Assembly (NCBI RefSeq): GCF_015644725.1
Contig: NZ_CP064795.1
Coordinates: 1,548,501 to 1,612,500 of the forward strand
Reading direction: 5' to 3'
Source of the DNA: Salinimonas marina
GTDB lineage: Bacteria > Pseudomonadota > Gammaproteobacteria > Enterobacterales > Alteromonadaceae
DNA length: 64,000 nucleotides
Part shown: in pieces, positions 31,108-41,607 of the stretch
Layout of the letters: each line of letters begins with the position of its first letter
How positions within the stretch are numbered: position 1 is the stretch's first letter
The notes under the pieces: model-generated
Seen by the model: the letters and a program-made list of their open reading frames with translations, nothing else
The model's database searches: none
Told to the model about the DNA's origin: nothing
Translations under genes and position numbers: made by a program

Positions 31108-31189
31108 ACGGCTTAAGCACTTAGTGTTGTCGTGGGCCCTGTTCTGCTAGGGTCTATACTACTTAAAGCGTACGCAGAGACAAGTAAAA

Positions 31190-31204
31190 TGTAATTTTTT
31201 GACA
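31190..31204. promoter_or_regulatory. Weaker HexR-like site near the hexR start
   Basis: TGTAATTTTTTGACA has a perfect left arm and a two-base mismatch in the right arm relative to TGTAATwwwATTACA. It lies in the hexR-zwf intergenic region. Confidence 0.4.
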
Positions 31205-31266
31205 GGCTGGTAAAAAATAAACATGAGTTTTTGCCGGCCAGGACACCGTGATAAACAAACCAAAGT

Positions 31267-31281
31267 TGTAATTTTACTACA
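31267..31281. promoter_or_regulatory. HexR operator candidate upstream of zwf
   Basis: TGTAATTTTACTACA matches TGTAATwwwATTACA with one mismatch. It is about 95 bp before the zwf start, at a distance similar to that of the pyk site. Confidence 0.7.
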
Positions 31282-31376
31282 TTTGGTGTTAACTATTGGG
31301 CAATACCATCAGGGTAATGCTATTTTTTGCTTCCTATATAAAGCAGCCCTACTACTCATTTAAGAAGGTCGACAAT

Positions 31377-32870
31377 ATGGTAATGGATAATTCATTCGAA
31401 CCCTGTGATTTTGTGCTGTTCGGCACAATGGGGGATCTTTCACGACGAAAATTATTACCGTCGCTTTATCAGCTGGAAAAAGCACAGCTGATTCATCCTG
31501 ACACAAGAATTTTGGGCGTGGCCCGTCAGCAGATGACGAAAGATGAGTATATAGCTGAAGTAAAATCCAATATTGAAAAGTTCAGCGACAAAGAAATATG
31601 TGGCGATACCTGGGTGCGTCTGTGTGAACGCCTGGACTATATCCAGGTAGACATGAAAGATGAAGCCAGCTACAAACAATTTGACACCGTGGTGGATCCG
31701 GAGCGGGTGATGGTATGCTATTTAGCTACGCCGCCAGCCATCTATGGTGATATCTGTCGCGGTCTGCACAGCTGTAACATCATCGACAGCAGCGTCCGGG
31801 TGGTGCTAGAAAAACCAATCGGCCATGATCTTGATTCTTCAAAGGTTATCAATGACCAGGTTTCTGAGTATTTTAACGAGTCTCAGATTTACCGTATCGA
31901 TCATTATCTTGGCAAAGAAACGGTACTGAACCTGATTGCACTGCGTTTTGCCAACTCAATCTTTGCCACCAACTGGGACCATAATTGCATTGACCATGTG
32001 CAAATCAGTGTGGCCGAATCGGTAGGCATTGAAGGACGCTGGGGCTACTTTGACGATGCCGGGCAAATGCGTGACATGGTACAAAACCATCTGTTACAAA
32101 TTCTGTCGTTGGTGGCCATGGAGCCGCCGGCCACGCTGGACGCAGACAGTATTCGAGATGAAAAGCTTAAAGTTCTTAAAGCACTGCGCCCCATCAATAC
32201 CTCTAACGTAAATGATACCACCGTCCGTGGCCAATACTCGGCCGGGTTTGTTAAGGGTCAGGAAGTACCGGGCTATCTTGAAGAAGAAGATGCCAACACC
32301 CGCAGTAAAACAGAAACCTTTGTGGCCATTAAAGCTGAAATTGATAACTGGCGCTGGGCGGGGGTGCCTTTTTACCTGCGCACGGGCAAGCGGATGCCGA
32401 CCAAGGTGTCTGAGGTGGTTATTTATTTCAAGCGTCAGCCGCATAATTTGTTTGGTGACAGCTTCAACAGCCTGCCGCCCAATAAACTGGTGATCCGGTT
32501 GCAGCCCGATGAAGGTGTTGAGATCACCGTAATGAACAAGGTACCGGGCCTGACCAGTTCTGGCTCTATGGATTTGCAAAAATCCAAGCTGAATCTGAGT
32601 TTTTCGGAAGCTTTCTCCGACGACCGCATTCCTGATGCTTATGAAAAGTTACTGCTGGAAGTCATGCTGGGCAATCAGGCGCTGTTTGTGCGCCGCGACG
32701 AAGTAGAGCACGCCTGGAACTGGGTAGACTCTATTCTGGAAGCCTGGAAACACTCTGCCGAACCACCTGAGCCGTATCAGGCAGGGACCTGGGGCCCGGT
32801 GGCCTCAATTGGGTTACTGGCACGCGAGAATCGCAGCTGGTATGAAAGCAAAATGACAAAGAAGAAATAA
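31377..32870 (+). CDS. zwf: Glucose-6-phosphate 1-dehydrogenase
   Basis: A 497-aa enzyme that oxidises glucose-6-P to 6-phosphogluconolactone with NADP, the entry to the Entner-Doudoroff and pentose phosphate routes. The nucleotide motif is GTMGDLSRRKLLPSLYQL near the N terminus and the active-site block is RIDHYLGKETV. The start is ATG 31377 (MVMDNSFEP), with AAGAAGG 8 bases upstream; the open frame goes back to 31296 but that part is not conserved and lies in the promoter region. First gene of zwf-pgl-edd-glk-eda, with one base between zwf and pgl. Confidence 0.96.
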   Translation: MVMDNSFEPCDFVLFGTMGDLSRRKLLPSLYQLEKAQLIHPDTRILGVARQQMTKDEYIAEVKSNIEKFSDKEICGDTWVRLCERLDYIQVDMKDEASYKQFDTVVDPERVMVCYLATPPAIYGDICRGLHSCNIIDSSVRVVLEKPIGHDLDSSKVINDQVSEYFNESQIYRIDHYLGKETVLNLIALRFANSIFATNWDHNCIDHVQISVAESVGIEGRWGYFDDAGQMRDMVQNHLLQILSLVAMEPPATLDADSIRDEKLKVLKALRPINTSNVNDTTVRGQYSAGFVKGQEVPGYLEEEDANTRSKTETFVAIKAEIDNWRWAGVPFYLRTGKRMPTKVSEVVIYFKRQPHNLFGDSFNSLPPNKLVIRLQPDEGVEITVMNKVPGLTSSGSMDLQKSKLNLSFSEAFSDDRIPDAYEKLLLEVMLGNQALFVRRDEVEHAWNWVDSILEAWKHSAEPPEPYQAGTWGPVASIGLLARENRSWYESKMTKKK

Positions 32871-32871
32871 T

Positions 32872-33564
32872 ATGGCACTGACACAACAACACTTTGAAAA
32901 CGCTGAGGCGCTGACCGCACAATTTGCGCAGTCACTGACAGACATTTTGGCCCAGGGTATTGAAAAACGTGGCCGGGCCAGCCTGGTAGTCAGCGGCGGC
33001 CGCACCCCCCTGGCGTTGTTTAAAACGTTGAGCAAAACCGATATCGACTGGTCTAAGGTAGATGTCACCCTTGCCGACGAGCGCTGGGTTGGTGAAGAAC
33101 ACGAGGCCAGCAATACCCGTTTGGTAAAAGATAATCTGCTGCAGAATAACGCCAGTGTGGCAAATTTTGTTGAGCTTAAAACCGACGATGCCGATGCCGC
33201 CGATGGCATCGCGCAGGCCGAGTCTAACCTGTCCAGTATGAGTCAGCCGTTTGATGCGCTGATTTTAGGTATGGGTGAAGATGGCCATACCGCTTCATTG
33301 TTTCCCTGCTCAGCACAGATAGAGGACGGACTGAATCTTTCCAGCGGCAAAATCTGCCTGGCCGTGCAGCCGACTACCGCTCCGCATCAACGTATTTCTT
33401 TAACATTACCGGCTATATTGAACAGTCGTAATATTTTTATTCACCTTACCGGTGATAAGAAAAAAGCCGTATTAGAAGATGCTCTGGAGCACAATACTGA
33501 ACTTGAAAAACCGGTTACGGCTGTGGTCAACCGGGCCCCCGTCACCCTTATGTGGGCACCCTAG
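32872..33564 (+). CDS. pgl: 6-phosphogluconolactonase
   Basis: A 230-aa protein of the SOL/DevB type, hydrolysing the lactone made by Zwf. Family motifs are VVSGGRTPLALFKTL, VTLADERWV, NTRLVKDNLL and ILGMGEDGHTASLFP. The N-terminal helix and total length are standard. It starts one base after the zwf stop and ends 9 bases before edd, in keeping with one operon. Confidence 0.95.
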   Translation: MALTQQHFENAEALTAQFAQSLTDILAQGIEKRGRASLVVSGGRTPLALFKTLSKTDIDWSKVDVTLADERWVGEEHEASNTRLVKDNLLQNNASVANFVELKTDDADAADGIAQAESNLSSMSQPFDALILGMGEDGHTASLFPCSAQIEDGLNLSSGKICLAVQPTTAPHQRISLTLPAILNSRNIFIHLTGDKKKAVLEDALEHNTELEKPVTAVVNRAPVTLMWAP

Positions 33565-33573
33565 GAGTTATTT

Positions 33574-35403
33574 ATGAACAACCAAATCGCTGAAGTAACG
33601 CAGCGCATTATCGAGCGCAGTAAAGACACCCGCAAAGCGTACCTGGCTAAGATTGACCGGGCACGTCGCCAGGGGCCCCACCGTGGTGTGTTATCTTGTG
33701 GCAATCTGGCGCATGGTTTTGCGGCCTGTGGGACCGAAGATAAGTCTGATTTGCGTAGCATGACCAAAGCCAATATCGCGATTGTATCAGCTTACAACGA
33801 TATGCTGTCCGCGCATCAGCCCTACGAGACCTATCCGGCAGCGATTAAAGAAGCAGTAAAAGAAATCGGCAGTGTGGCTCAGTTTGCCGGTGGTGTACCG
33901 GCAATGTGTGATGGTGTGACACAGGGTAACCCGGGGATGGACCTGAGTCTGATGAGTCGTGACGTGATTGCCCAGGGTACTGCGGTAGCCCTTTCTCACA
34001 ACATGTTTGATGCCGCGGTGATGCTGGGGATTTGTGACAAAATTGTACCCGGACTGCTGTTAGGTTCATTATCGTTTGGGCATCTGCCCACGGTATTTAT
34101 TCCGGCAGGCCCGATGCCGTCAGGATTACCTAATAAAGAAAAAGCCCGCATCAGACAAGAATTTGCCGAAGGCAAAGTAGGGCGTGATGCATTGCTAGAA
34201 GCGGAGTCACAGTCCTACCATTCAGCGGGCACCTGTACCTTCTATGGTACCGCCAACTCCAATCAGCTGGTGGTCGAAACCATGGGTCTGCATTTACCGG
34301 GCGCCTCCTTTGTTAATCCGGGGACCCCACTGCGTGATGCGCTGACCAAAGCCGCTTCAGTGCAGTCGACCCGGCTGACCGATCTTACCGATAACTATAT
34401 GCCTATCGGTCATATTGTTGATGAAAAAGCCATCGTCAATGGTCTGGTGGCGTTATTGGCCACCGGTGGTTCTACCAACCATACCATGCACTTAATTGCG
34501 GTGGCCCGCGCGGCCGGTATTCTGCTGAACTGGGATGATTTCTCGCAAATCTCTAATGCCACGCCGTTGCTGACTCGTATCTACCCCAATGGCTCGGCCG
34601 ACATTAACCACTTTACCGCCGCTGGCGGTATGGCCTTGTTGTTCAGACAATTACTGGATGCGGGTTTGCTGCATAATGATGTGAACACCATTTGTGGCCA
34701 TGGCCTTGAGCGTTATACGCAAGAACCGCGCTTAGAAGATGGCGAACTGGTGTGGCGCGACGGCGCGACACAGTCTCATGACAAAGAAGTGGTAGCCACA
34801 GTCGACAACCCGTTTAAACCGGACGGTGGTCTGAGCGTGCTTGACGGCAATCTGGGACGCGCGGTGATTAAAACTTCAGCATTGCGTACCCCTCATTGTC
34901 GTATTAAAGCGCCCGCCGTGGTATTTGAAGATCAGTTCGAACTGGATGCCGCGTTTAAAAACGGCGATCTTAATAAAGACTGCATCGTAGTGGTTCGCTT
35001 CCAGGGCCCTTCAGCCATTGGTATGCCAGAATTGCATAGCCTGACACCGCCGCTGGGCGTGCTACAAGACCGTGGTTATAAAGTGGCGCTGGTAACGGAT
35101 GGACGTATGTCAGGGGCCTCAGGCAAGGTGCCGGCGGCTATCCATGTAACGCCGGAAGCCTTTAATGGTGGTCTGTTAGCCAAGGTTCAAAATGGCGACA
35201 TGATTGAACTGAACACCGAAACCGGCGCGTTATCGCTGTGTGTGGATGAACAGGAGCTGGATGCCCGCGAAGCGGTCATTGCCAACCTGGACAATCATCA
35301 TGAAGGTATGGGTCGGGAAATGTTTGGCGGCATGCGTGCGGTTCTCACCGGCGCCGAAGAAGGAGCATGCTCACTGTTTTACACTCAGGAGCAGGCGTTA
35401 TGA
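33574..35403 (+). CDS. edd: Phosphogluconate dehydratase
   Basis: A 609-aa IlvD/Edd-family dehydratase, which turns 6-phosphogluconate into KDPG, the first committed Entner-Doudoroff step. The Fe-S cysteines are in [17 protein letters not shown] and the [11 protein letters not shown] block, and the C-terminal motif is [23 protein letters not shown]. An AGGAG ribosome site stands before the ATG. Its stop overlaps the glk start as ATGA. Confidence 0.97.
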   Translation: MNNQIAEVTQRIIERSKDTRKAYLAKIDRARRQGPHRGVLSCGNLAHGFAACGTEDKSDLRSMTKANIAIVSAYNDMLSAHQPYETYPAAIKEAVKEIGSVAQFAGGVPAMCDGVTQGNPGMDLSLMSRDVIAQGTAVALSHNMFDAAVMLGICDKIVPGLLLGSLSFGHLPTVFIPAGPMPSGLPNKEKARIRQEFAEGKVGRDALLEAESQSYHSAGTCTFYGTANSNQLVVETMGLHLPGASFVNPGTPLRDALTKAASVQSTRLTDLTDNYMPIGHIVDEKAIVNGLVALLATGGSTNHTMHLIAVARAAGILLNWDDFSQISNATPLLTRIYPNGSADINHFTAAGGMALLFRQLLDAGLLHNDVNTICGHGLERYTQEPRLEDGELVWRDGATQSHDKEVVATVDNPFKPDGGLSVLDGNLGRAVIKTSALRTPHCRIKAPAVVFEDQFELDAAFKNGDLNKDCIVVVRFQGPSAIGMPELHSLTPPLGVLQDRGYKVALVTDGRMSGASGKVPAAIHVTPEAFNGGLLAKVQNGDMIELNTETGALSLCVDEQELDAREAVIANLDNHHEGMGREMFGGMRAVLTGAEEGACSLFYTQEQAL

Positions 35404-36359
35404 GCGATAAATTTGTCGCCGATGTTGGCGGCACCAATATCAGGCTTGCCCGGGTAACAGAGACCGGCGTGACTGACATCAAAAAATACATGTGCCGCGA
35501 TTTTGCCAGTATTGATTTGGCGATTCAGGCGTACTTTGATGAGCACAGTGACCATCAGTTTACCCAGGGCTGTATCGCTATTGCGTGTCCGGTACTGGGG
35601 GATCAGGTTGAAATGACCAATCACAGCTGGGTCTTTTCTCAGCAGGCGTTACAAGCTCAATTACGGTTGACCAGCTTGTATGTGATTAACGATTTCACGG
35701 CAGTGGCGCATTCACTGCCAACCCTGTCTGATGCTCAGGTTATTCAGATTGGCCAGGGCACCACAAAACCACAGGGCAATATTGCGGTGTTTGGCCCGGG
35801 TACCGGCTTAGGTGTAGAGCATATCACCATGACGGCAGCGGGCTGGCAAACCCTGGATGGCGAAGGCGGTCATGCCGATTTCGCGCCGGTGGATGAGACC
35901 GATATTATCATCTGGCGATATCTGCAAAATACCCACGGACGCGCTTCTGCAGAGGAAGTGATGTCCGGACGCGGTATTGTGAATATCTACCGGGCCCTGG
36001 CTGCTGCCCAGGGGGCCGAGGTGGTGTATACCGAACCCGCTCAGATTACTGAACGGGCGTTAAACCAAAGCTGTGATATCTGTGAAGCAACGCTGACTCA
36101 GTTTTGCCGAATCATGGGCAGCTTTGCCGGTAATCTGGCCCTGAATATGGCCACGACCGGTGGTGTATTTATTGGCGGTGGCATTGCCAGCCGCTTTGCC
36201 GATTTTATCGAGCGCAGTGATTTCAGAGCACGTTTTGAAGCCAAAGGGCAGATGAAACACTACGTTAAAGATATACCGACTTACCTTATTGCTGAACCAG
36301 ACCATGGCCTGCTGGGCGCATCAGCGTATTTAACTCAACATATTGCGAGAGAATTATGA
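35400..36359 (+). CDS. glk: Glucokinase
   Basis: A 319-aa glucokinase of the bacterial Glk family (not ROK-type with zinc motif): N-terminal phosphate motif [14 protein letters not shown], glucose-binding region [13 protein letters not shown] and [13 protein letters not shown], and adenosine-binding [13 protein letters not shown]. It phosphorylates internal glucose to glucose-6-P, feeding Zwf. The start is the ATG at 35400, fused to the edd stop as ATGA; an upstream frame start at 35367 inside edd is unlikely. It ends in an ATGA overlap with eda, so edd, glk and eda are translationally coupled. Confidence 0.95.
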   Translation: MSDKFVADVGGTNIRLARVTETGVTDIKKYMCRDFASIDLAIQAYFDEHSDHQFTQGCIAIACPVLGDQVEMTNHSWVFSQQALQAQLRLTSLYVINDFTAVAHSLPTLSDAQVIQIGQGTTKPQGNIAVFGPGTGLGVEHITMTAAGWQTLDGEGGHADFAPVDETDIIIWRYLQNTHGRASAEEVMSGRGIVNIYRALAAAQGAEVVYTEPAQITERALNQSCDICEATLTQFCRIMGSFAGNLALNMATTGGVFIGGGIASRFADFIERSDFRARFEAKGQMKHYVKDIPTYLIAEPDHGLLGASAYLTQHIAREL

Positions 36360-37003
36360 CAACAAAATGGACGCTATCACCGGCAGAGGTATTTGCAGCC
36401 GGGCCGGTTGTACCGGTGCTGGTAATCAATGATGTTGAACAAGCCGTACCTCTGGCCAAGGCCCTGATGGCCGGTGGCATCAAAGTACTGGAAGTGACCT
36501 TACGCACGCCGGTTGCGTTGGATGTGATCAGACGCATCGCCACCGAGGTGCCGGACGCACTAATTGGCGCAGGTACAGTCACTAACGCGCAACAGCTTAA
36601 AGATGTGGTTGAAGCCGGGGCAAAATTTGCTATCAGCCCGGGTATGACCGCAGAGCTGCTGCAGGCTGGAAAAGAATGTGAGATCCCGCTTATTCCGGGC
36701 ATTTCTTCTACTTCAGATTTGATGAAAGCCAAAGATGCGGGTTATACCCACATGAAATTCTTCCCGGCTGAAGCCTCGGGTGGGGTCAAAGCGATTAAGT
36801 CCATCAGTGGTCCATTCCCGGATGTTACTTTTTGTCCGACCGGCGGTATCAGTCTGACAAATTACAAAGACTATCTGTCTTTGAAAAATGTTGCGTGTGT
36901 TGGCGGCTCCTGGGTGGCGCCGGATGATGCTATCAACAATGGTGACTGGGATCAGATAACCAAACTGGCGCAAGAAGCCGTAGATGGCGCACAAAACGTC
37001 TGA
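36356..37003 (+). CDS. eda: KDPG/KHG aldolase
   Basis: A 215-aa class I aldolase that splits KDPG into pyruvate and glyceraldehyde-3-P. The catalytic glutamate is in [13 protein letters not shown] and the Schiff-base lysine in [24 protein letters not shown] and [11 protein letters not shown] complete the barrel. Last gene of the operon, followed by a perfect 13-bp terminator stem. The product glyceraldehyde-3-P is used by the GAPDH genes downstream. Confidence 0.97.
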   Translation: MTTKWTLSPAEVFAAGPVVPVLVINDVEQAVPLAKALMAGGIKVLEVTLRTPVALDVIRRIATEVPDALIGAGTVTNAQQLKDVVEAGAKFAISPGMTAELLQAGKECEIPLIPGISSTSDLMKAKDAGYTHMKFFPAEASGGVKAIKSISGPFPDVTFCPTGGISLTNYKDYLSLKNVACVGGSWVAPDDAINNGDWDQITKLAQEAVDGAQNV

Positions 37004-37024
37004 TCATCTTCAGCGTATAGTGCT

Positions 37025-37057
37025 GACAAAACCGCGCTCATCGGGCGCGGTTTTGTC
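37025..37057. terminator. Terminator after eda
   Basis: GACAAAACCGCGC (37025-37037) pairs perfectly with GCGCGGTTTTGTC (37045-37057). The structure is symmetrical, but the T-run lies within the stem, so the efficiency is uncertain. Confidence 0.8.
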
Positions 37058-37100
37058 GTTTAATAAGGCATTTTTTACAAGAATAATGCCACTGGCCGGT

Positions 37101-37952
37101 TTAGACCGGCACGATGGTTTGCAGTAACCGGTGGGTCTCATCCGGCTCAAGTATTTTATTCTGGGTGACCGCGGTTTCGACACAAATCATATGCTTGTAA
37201 CCGAAGGCGTCCATATCGGCGATACTTGCCGCTGTTTGCCACGGATTCCACACCACCAGGCTATCATGGCCTGCAGACTCCACTGTCGTAAACGCCGTCC
37301 CATTTTCCTCAATGTCAGTACGCGCCGTGGCCGTTAAATGAATACGGTCGGTTTCGGAGCTAATCTTATAGGGTGCAGGGGTATCTTTTAATGCCCAGTT
37401 GTCGGTTTTGTCTTTGTACTGACCCTCGATGCCCGTCAGGGTAACTTTGTGAATATCGTCAACCTGAAAGTAAGTATGCAAAGCGGTATTGAAGGTAAAT
37501 GGCACAATGCCGGTATTGGCGGTTATCAGTTCAACTTTCAACGATTTACCCACCCACACATGCAGGCTCACTTCGCAGTCGTATTCAAAACCATCTGCCC
37601 GGGTATAGGAAGGCACCAATTCTATATGCGTCCCTTCTTTAGTGGTTTCGCTATTGGCCAGCTGCCAAACCTGTGAGCGTAAAATTCCATGGGAGGGCAG
37701 GGCGCCTTTCTCCCGGCCATGATCATCACTGAACCAGGGCCAGCAGACTGGGATGCCGCCACGAATCGGTTTTTCACCAGTCAGGTTCGCATGCGGGCTT
37801 AGCCACAGTCGCTCCTGATTATCCGTTTTGGGAATGTACGATAGAATATGCCCCCCGAACAAACTGATACGGGCGCTGGCGGCATCATTGTCGATGTTTA
37901 GAAAGGTTATACCGGAGATTTCACTGATCTCTATACCTTGGGTAATGCTCAT
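37101..37952 (-). CDS. yeaD: D-hexose-6-phosphate mutarotase, YeaD family
   Basis: A 283-aa aldose-1-epimerase-fold protein starting at ATG 37952 (MSITQGIEISE). The frame runs upstream to 38042, but that part overlaps the gapA terminator. Family features are ARISLFGGHILSYIP, IRGGIPVCWPWFSDD and the C-terminal VVWNPWQTAASIADMDAFGYKHMICVETA with the catalytic glutamate. It interconverts the alpha and beta anomers of glucose-6-P and similar sugars. It follows gapA on the same strand, the same gapA-yeaD pairing as in E. coli. Confidence 0.92.
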   Translation of the reverse strand: MSITQGIEISEISGITFLNIDNDAASARISLFGGHILSYIPKTDNQERLWLSPHANLTGEKPIRGGIPVCWPWFSDDHGREKGALPSHGILRSQVWQLANSETTKEGTHIELVPSYTRADGFEYDCEVSLHVWVGKSLKVELITANTGIVPFTFNTALHTYFQVDDIHKVTLTGIEGQYKDKTDNWALKDTPAPYKISSETDRIHLTATARTDIEENGTAFTTVESAGHDSLVVWNPWQTAASIADMDAFGYKHMICVETAVTQNKILEPDETHRLLQTIVPV

Positions 37953-38016
37953 TATCTTTATAATCCTACTCAACACAATGCTGCGCTTCTGGCAGCCTGC
38001 CAGATACTGCACACAC

Positions 38017-38048
38017 AAAAAAAGGTGCGGTTTTACGCGCACCTTTTT
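38017..38048 (-). terminator. Terminator after gapA
   Basis: On the minus strand, AAAAAGGTGCG and CGCACCTTTTTTT form an 11-bp stem around an 8-base loop, with a T-run. It lies 50 bases after the gapA stop and before yeaD, so yeaD is probably read through or has its own promoter. Confidence 0.85.
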
Positions 38049-38099
38049 ACTTCATTCAGGCGAACCGACAGGACACTCCTGCTGGCCCTGTATTGATTA

Positions 38100-39104
<1,005 letters not shown>

Positions 39105-39185
39105 CTACTTTAGTATGGTTATGTGAAAAAAAATTACGTAAAGTATGGATCAAAATGCCATAATTAGCAAAATTAATTGATTAAA

Positions 39186-39200
39186 TGTTGCTTAATTACA
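39186..39200. promoter_or_regulatory. Weak HexR-like site between gapA and malQ
   Basis: TGTTGCTTAATTACA has a perfect right arm (ATTACA), but three mismatches in the left arm against TGTAATwwwATTACA. It is 91-105 bp upstream of gapA. Confidence 0.35.
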
Positions 39201-39337
39201 AAAAGAAAATTATGCAAACGTATTCAATTTCGCGAAACCGGTACTTTCACATAATGTTAACGGTATGTAGGTAAAGTGACCCTTTCGCCTTTTATAGACT
39301 TATGTAATAACGCAGCCCGATACAGGAATACGCTCTA

Positions 39338-41545
39338 ATGACCGATCAAGTTTTGCAGACGCTGGTAGAAATGCGCGGCATCGAATCAAATTATGTCGAT
39401 GCCTGGGGAAAGCCAGCCACGATTGAATCAAGCAGCAAAGCCAAGCTATTGAATGCTTTAGGCTATGATACCAGTGACGAAAATGCTGTGTTCGAACAGA
39501 TGAAATCTGAAACCTTACGTTATTGGCAATCGCCGCTGGATCCGGTACAGGTTAGCCGGGTCTCAGAAAAACTACAGTTTTCAATTCGCTTACCCATTGA
39601 ACTGGTAAACGACACCTACAGTTTTGTGCTGACCACCGAACAGGGCAAGACCATTACTGAAACATTTGTGCCGGTAGACACCCAATTGATTAATGCCGCT
39701 CAGCTTGATGAGGTTGAGTATCAGGAATATGTGATTGATTTTAATCATGCTGTTGACCCGGGCTATCATACCTTGTCGTTGATGGTTGAGGGTGATGATG
39801 AGGCATTTGTCCAAATGCGTCTGATTATGGCACCGGATGCCTGTTACATGCCTGAGCCGGTGGCAGCAGGCAAAAAAATCTGGGGCCTGAGTGTCCAGCT
39901 TTATTGTGTGCGCAGCCAGACCAACTGGGGTATTGGCGATTTTTCTGATTTAAGCCGTCTGGTAACAGATGCGGCTAAAAACGGCGCGCAATTTATTGGG
40001 CTAAATCCGATTCATGCGCTGTACCCGGCCAATCCCGACGCCTGTAGTCCCTATGGGCCGTCCTCACGCCGGTGGCTAAACTTTTTGTATCTGGATGTCA
40101 CCGCGATTGACGGCTATCAGGACCCTTCAGTACAACAGATTATCAACAGCGCTGAATTTAAAGAAAAGCTGGCGGCAGCGCGAGCTGCTGAACATGTGGA
40201 TTATGCCGCAGTCGCCGCGCTTAAAGTCGAAGTTCTGACCGCGATTTTTGCCGTGTATGATAAGCAATACCTGAGCAAAACCAGTCGTCAGAAAAAAGCC
40301 TTCGACGCCTTTGTAGAAATCGGCGGCGAAAGCCTGGATATGCTGGCGGTGTACGATGTGATGCAAGAGCATCTTAAAGACGCCGGTGAACCGTCGTGGG
40401 GCTGGCCGGTCTTTCCCGAAAAGTTCAAAGAATATCACAAGCCGGAAGTCACCAAGTTTGCCAAGAAGCACGCAAAACGCGTGCGGTTTTATCAGTTTTT
40501 GCAGTGGCAGGCGGCGGAACAATTAGAGCAGGCGAATCAGGCTGCTCAGAATGCTGGCATGACCATCGGTCTGTATCGGGATTTGGCGGTTGGGGTGAGT
40601 GAGGGCAGTGCGGAGATTTGGGGTAATAAAGATCTGTATTGTGTAAAAGCCAGCGTTGGCGCGCCGCCGGATGTATTAGGACCGCTGGGTCAGAACTGGG
40701 GGTTGCCACCAATGGACCCTCAGCGGCTGTATGAACAGGCCTATCAGCCTATCATTGATTTGTTTGCTTCGAATATGGCATCGGCCGGTGCGCTTCGTAT
40801 TGACCATGTTATGGCGCTGCTGCGCTTATGGTGGGTACCACAGGGCGATCATGCCCGTGATGGTGGTTATGTTTATTATCCGGTGGACGATTTACTGGGT
40901 ATCCTGGCCCTGGAAAGCCATCGTAATCAAAACCTGGTTATTGGTGAAGATCTGGGCACGGTACCTGAAGAAATTCGTGGTAAGCTGGCTGAAAATGGGA
41001 TTTATTCATACCGGGTATTTTTCTTTGAACAAGCCGAAGACGGCGGGTTTTTCTCACCGTCGCATTACCCGGAACAATCCATGTCGACCCTGACTACCCA
41101 CGACATGCCCACGCTTATCGGCTACTGGCATTGTCATGATCTTGAATTGGGTAAAGAGCTGGAGTTATACCCGGATGCCGAGGTCTTGCAAAGCCTGTAC
41201 AACAGCCGTCATGCCGACAAGCAGGAAATTCTGAACTCCTTGCATGGTCATCATTCTATCGATGACAGTGTGGCACGCCATGTTGATGAAACATCGATGA
41301 CGCAGGCGCTGAACTTTGGGCTGCAAACCCATATGGCTACCGGTTCCAGTGCATTACTGAGCTTGCAGCTGGAAGACTGGCTACAAATGGATATGCCGGT
41401 GAATATTCCGGGCACGTTTGATGAATACCCCAACTGGCGGCGTAAACTAACCCGCAACCTGGAAGATATATTTGCCGATGAAAATCTGACTGCGCTGGCC
41501 CGGCGGCTGACCGAGGCACGCAAGGCGGCCAGCACTGATAAGTAA
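39338..41545 (+). CDS. malQ: 4-alpha-glucanotransferase (amylomaltase)
   Basis: A 735-aa GH77 enzyme that transfers maltosyl and longer glucan chains. The N-terminal ~140 residues form the extra domain seen in long bacterial MalQ. Catalytic elements are LRIDHVMALLRLWWVP (nucleophile Asp), VIGEDLGTVPEEIR (acid/base Glu) and STLTTHDMPTLIGYW (third carboxylate). IHALYPANPDACSPYGPSSRRWLN is diagnostic. First gene of malQ-glgB-glgX. Confidence 0.96.
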   Translation: MTDQVLQTLVEMRGIESNYVDAWGKPATIESSSKAKLLNALGYDTSDENAVFEQMKSETLRYWQSPLDPVQVSRVSEKLQFSIRLPIELVNDTYSFVLTTEQGKTITETFVPVDTQLINAAQLDEVEYQEYVIDFNHAVDPGYHTLSLMVEGDDEAFVQMRLIMAPDACYMPEPVAAGKKIWGLSVQLYCVRSQTNWGIGDFSDLSRLVTDAAKNGAQFIGLNPIHALYPANPDACSPYGPSSRRWLNFLYLDVTAIDGYQDPSVQQIINSAEFKEKLAAARAAEHVDYAAVAALKVEVLTAIFAVYDKQYLSKTSRQKKAFDAFVEIGGESLDMLAVYDVMQEHLKDAGEPSWGWPVFPEKFKEYHKPEVTKFAKKHAKRVRFYQFLQWQAAEQLEQANQAAQNAGMTIGLYRDLAVGVSEGSAEIWGNKDLYCVKASVGAPPDVLGPLGQNWGLPPMDPQRLYEQAYQPIIDLFASNMASAGALRIDHVMALLRLWWVPQGDHARDGGYVYYPVDDLLGILALESHRNQNLVIGEDLGTVPEEIRGKLAENGIYSYRVFFFEQAEDGGFFSPSHYPEQSMSTLTTHDMPTLIGYWHCHDLELGKELELYPDAEVLQSLYNSRHADKQEILNSLHGHHSIDDSVARHVDETSMTQALNFGLQTHMATGSSALLSLQLEDWLQMDMPVNIPGTFDEYPNWRRKLTRNLEDIFADENLTALARRLTEARKAASTDK

Positions 41546-41607
41546 TCTGGTGTAACAACAATACAGGGCGTCACAGTTTGCTGCCGCCCGAGGTACAGGA
41601 GTACATT

